Shown: in pieces, positions 5,321 through 6,639 of the stretch | Layout of the letters: each line of letters starts with the position of its first letter | How positions within the stretch are numbered: position 1 is the first letter of the stretch | Origin: Azonexus sp. | GTDB lineage: Bacteria > Pseudomonadota > Gammaproteobacteria > Burkholderiales > Rhodocyclaceae | Length of the DNA stretch: 6,639 nucleotides | Assembly: GCA_030697085.1 (NCBI GenBank) | Contig: JAUYQT010000038.1 | Coordinates: forward strand, 1 to 6,639 | Direction: 5' to 3' | Notes under the pieces: generated by a model | What the model was told of the DNA's origin: nothing | Seen by the model: the letters and a program-made list of their open reading frames with translations, nothing else | The model's database searches: none | Made by a program: the position numbers and the translations under genes

Positions 5321-6106
5321 TTACCGCGGGTGCTTTTCAGCCGACCGACCGGGCCGAAACTGGTAGGTGTCGTCGTAATAGGCCGGGTCTTCATTCTCCG
5401 GCGTCACACCGGGAATGCCGAGCACGGGTAGCGGCTGAAAATCGCGTGGCCGCAGATAACTGCCACTAGCGAAATCAGCCGCCAAACGGCGGTCGACCGC
5501 AGCAATTTGTTCAGCCTGCGACATGGCGAGCCAGTCTTCACTCACTTCATAAAGTACGGCCTTGGCGGTCAAACCGCGAAATGGCTGAAGTAGCTGCTCG
5601 TAGGTCGCATGGCCAAAAATAATGAAGCGCATGGCGCTTTGTACGTCTGCACGGTGCTCGACAAACAGCTTTTTCCACTCAAAGGCACGCAGCATTGCGA
5701 GCAGTTCTGGCTGACTTGAAAGCACGACGATGCCGCACTCATCGAAATGCGTCAGTGCGTCGCGGGTAACACCGCGCGCTTCGCCGGAGGGCGTCATCGC
5801 CCGGACATGACTGGCGCTAACGGCTATTTTTGTTTTGGTAAAAGTCAGCCAAACCAGGGCGTTAAAGAAGTCGTGCCAGTTGTCGATCCGGGTTTCAACT
5901 TCGCCGTTTTCCCAGATCCGACATTCATAGGCCAGACCATCTGCCTGGGGTGGCACGAAACGGATGCGTTGGCCATTTTCACCATAGATAGGAAAACGCT
6001 CGGCCAAGGCACGCAATGCGACGCTATCCGGCGTTGCCGGCAATTGATCAAGCCAGGGGCGCAGTGGCGCAAAAAACGGTGATGCGTAGGGTAATACGTC
6101 GTTCAC
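5321..6106 (-). CDS. DUF3025 family protein of unknown function
   Basis: The protein is 261 residues with no signal peptide or membrane segment. The family hallmark is NWHDFFNALVWLTFTKTK, with W77, H78, D79 and N82. Upstream is a region with SPFFAPLRPWLDQLPATP at about 9-26, and further on a DALTHFDECGIVVLSS segment. Function is unknown; the conserved His-Asp pair could suggest an active or metal site, but that is speculation. The start is GTG at 6106, and GTGA overlaps the stop of the upstream lipoprotein gene by 4 bp, a usual sign of translational coupling. No separate ribosome site is well placed. The gene is last in a minus-strand operon with the lipoprotein and a PyrC-like gene. Confidence 0.85.
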   Translation of the reverse strand: MNDVLPYASPFFAPLRPWLDQLPATPDSVALRALAERFPIYGENGQRIRFVPPQADGLAYECRIWENGEVETRIDNWHDFFNALVWLTFTKTKIAVSASHVRAMTPSGEARGVTRDALTHFDECGIVVLSSQPELLAMLRAFEWKKLFVEHRADVQSAMRFIIFGHATYEQLLQPFRGLTAKAVLYEVSEDWLAMSQAEQIAAVDRRLAADFASGSYLRPRDFQPLPVLGIPGVTPENEDPAYYDDTYQFRPGRSAEKHPR

Positions 6107-6546
6107 TCCGCTTCGGCGCCAGCTTCGCCCTCAGCCTTCGTCTTCTCAAAAATCAGCTCGCCTTTCTTGACGCGAAAAGTACCCATCAATTGCCCCATGC
6201 CCTCCGCCGGCTCGCCATCCATTTTGGCGAAACTCTCACAAGTTTGCGTTTCGGTCGCATACAGGCGCTTGCCAAGCTTGATAATGAAGGCACCGGAAGG
6301 CACCTGGTAAATCTCAACCCGACTGGTCGGCGTGCCGGTACCCATACTGTGCCGGCGCATACAGGCGGGCATGCGGGAGACAACAAGGAATAAATTGACC
6401 TTGTTGTCCCAGAAATATGGCTGCTCCCGTATCAACGACAAAACGTGCTCGCGGGTATTGTCGATTTCATAGGTCGCACCGTCGTTGACGCAAGCGGTGA
6501 GCAGCGGGATGGCCAGTAGCGGCAGAAGAATATGACGCAGGCGCAC
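6103..6546 (-). CDS. Small putative lipoprotein of unknown function
   Basis: From the chosen start the product is 147 residues. It begins MRLRHILLPLLAIPLLTAC: two arginines, a hydrophobic core and the lipobox LTAC, with the lipidated cysteine at 19. The mature protein (about 129 residues) includes VNLFLVVSRMPACMRRHSMG, VEIYQVPSGAFIIKLGKRLY and a very acidic tail after EKTKAEGE. I recognise no domain; the middle looks beta-rich. Residue +2 is Val, which favours outer-membrane sorting under the E. coli rule. The GTG at 6546 is preferred because GAGGAG (6554-6559) lies 7 bases upstream. The longer frame starting with GTG at 6561 would overlap the upstream stop as GTGA, but has a poorer ribosome site. 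The gene ends in a 4-bp overlap with the DUF3025 gene. Confidence 0.75.
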   Translation of the reverse strand: MRLRHILLPLLAIPLLTACVNDGATYEIDNTREHVLSLIREQPYFWDNKVNLFLVVSRMPACMRRHSMGTGTPTSRVEIYQVPSGAFIIKLGKRLYATETQTCESFAKMDGEPAEGMGQLMGTFRVKKGELIFEKTKAEGEAGAEAE

Positions 6547-6553
6547 GATTAAA

Positions 6554-6559
6554 CTCCTC
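6554..6559 (-). promoter_or_regulatory. Ribosome binding site (GAGGAG) for the lipoprotein gene
   Basis: GAGGAG sits 7 bases before the GTG at 6546 and overlaps the stop codon of the upstream PyrC-like gene. It decides between two in-frame GTG starts (6561 and 6546), favouring the latter, and suggests reinitiation or coupling after the upstream stop. Confidence 0.65.
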
Positions 6560-6639
6560 ACAGCATTTTCCAGGACAAGATTTCACCGGCCCGCAGCGGC
6601 ACGATGCGATCACCCGTAACGTACGGATAGTCGGCCGGC
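6558..6639 (-). CDS. pyrC: C-terminus of a dihydroorotase (PyrC-like), partial
   Basis: Only the last 26 codons are in the window, running in from the right edge. The peptide begins PADYPYVTGD and ends RIVPLRAGEILSWKML. It resembles the end of type II dihydroorotases, where E. coli PyrC closes with a VPFLAGETVRW motif. Dihydroorotase makes dihydroorotate from carbamoyl aspartate in pyrimidine synthesis, in the cytoplasm. The identification rests on this short motif alone; the catalytic histidines and lysine lie outside the window. The TGA stop at 6558-6560 overlaps the ribosome site of the lipoprotein gene, so the three minus-strand genes look like one operon. Confidence 0.6.
   Translation of the reverse strand, partial: PADYPYVTGDRIVPLRAGEILSWKML

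Noticed and set aside
1..6639. CRISPR array, insertion sequence, toxin-antitoxin pair, phage or defence genes
   Set aside because: No regularly spaced repeats, transposase, integrase, nuclease, methyltransferase or small paired genes with such signatures were found on either strand.

Overview
The window reads as a chromosomal segment of a betaproteobacterium, most likely of the Rhodocyclales (Dechloromonas/Azonexus-like). This placement is inferred from gene content and protein character: a type 2 LeuA, a second-type IF-1 with a C-terminal extension, a DUF3025 protein beside the end of a PyrC-like gene, and a high-GC background. No database search was possible. There is no mobile element, CRISPR array, tRNA or rRNA.

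Layout. Bases 1-304 hold no credible gene. They contain an intrinsic terminator pointing left (minus strand) and a dense series of stem-loops, the most enigmatic part of the window. A minus-strand gene for a small exported FliL-like protein follows (305-703). Its intergenic region (704-896) leads to a plus-strand gene for an SprA-related putative metalloprotease with an HEQAH motif (897-1445). A minus-strand Lrp/AsnC regulator (1493-1954) is divergent from leuA, encoding 2-isopropylmalate synthase (2130-3836). The AT-rich region between them carries a good sigma-70-type promoter for the regulator, overlapped by a perfect 15-bp palindrome. That arrangement suggests the regulator controls itself, and possibly leuA in response to an amino acid.

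After leuA comes a 279-bp gap that may contain a decayed reading frame. Next are a transglutaminase-family protein with a clear Cys-His-Asp triad (4116-4994) and infA (5024-5287, TTG start), 29 bp apart and probably co-transcribed. The right side is a tightly packed minus-strand operon: the end of a PyrC-like dihydroorotase gene (6558-6639, partial), a small lipoprotein of unknown function (6103-6546) and a DUF3025 protein (5321-6106). The last two are joined by a 4-bp GTGA overlap.

Most genes here are ordinary housekeeping or conserved genes. The points most worth a second look are the structured, terminator-ended region at the left edge, the complete absence of CTG leucine codons in leuA, the lrp-leuA control region, and a 13-base word that occurs three times in the same orientation. 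I did not find convincing evidence of a new defence or mobile system.
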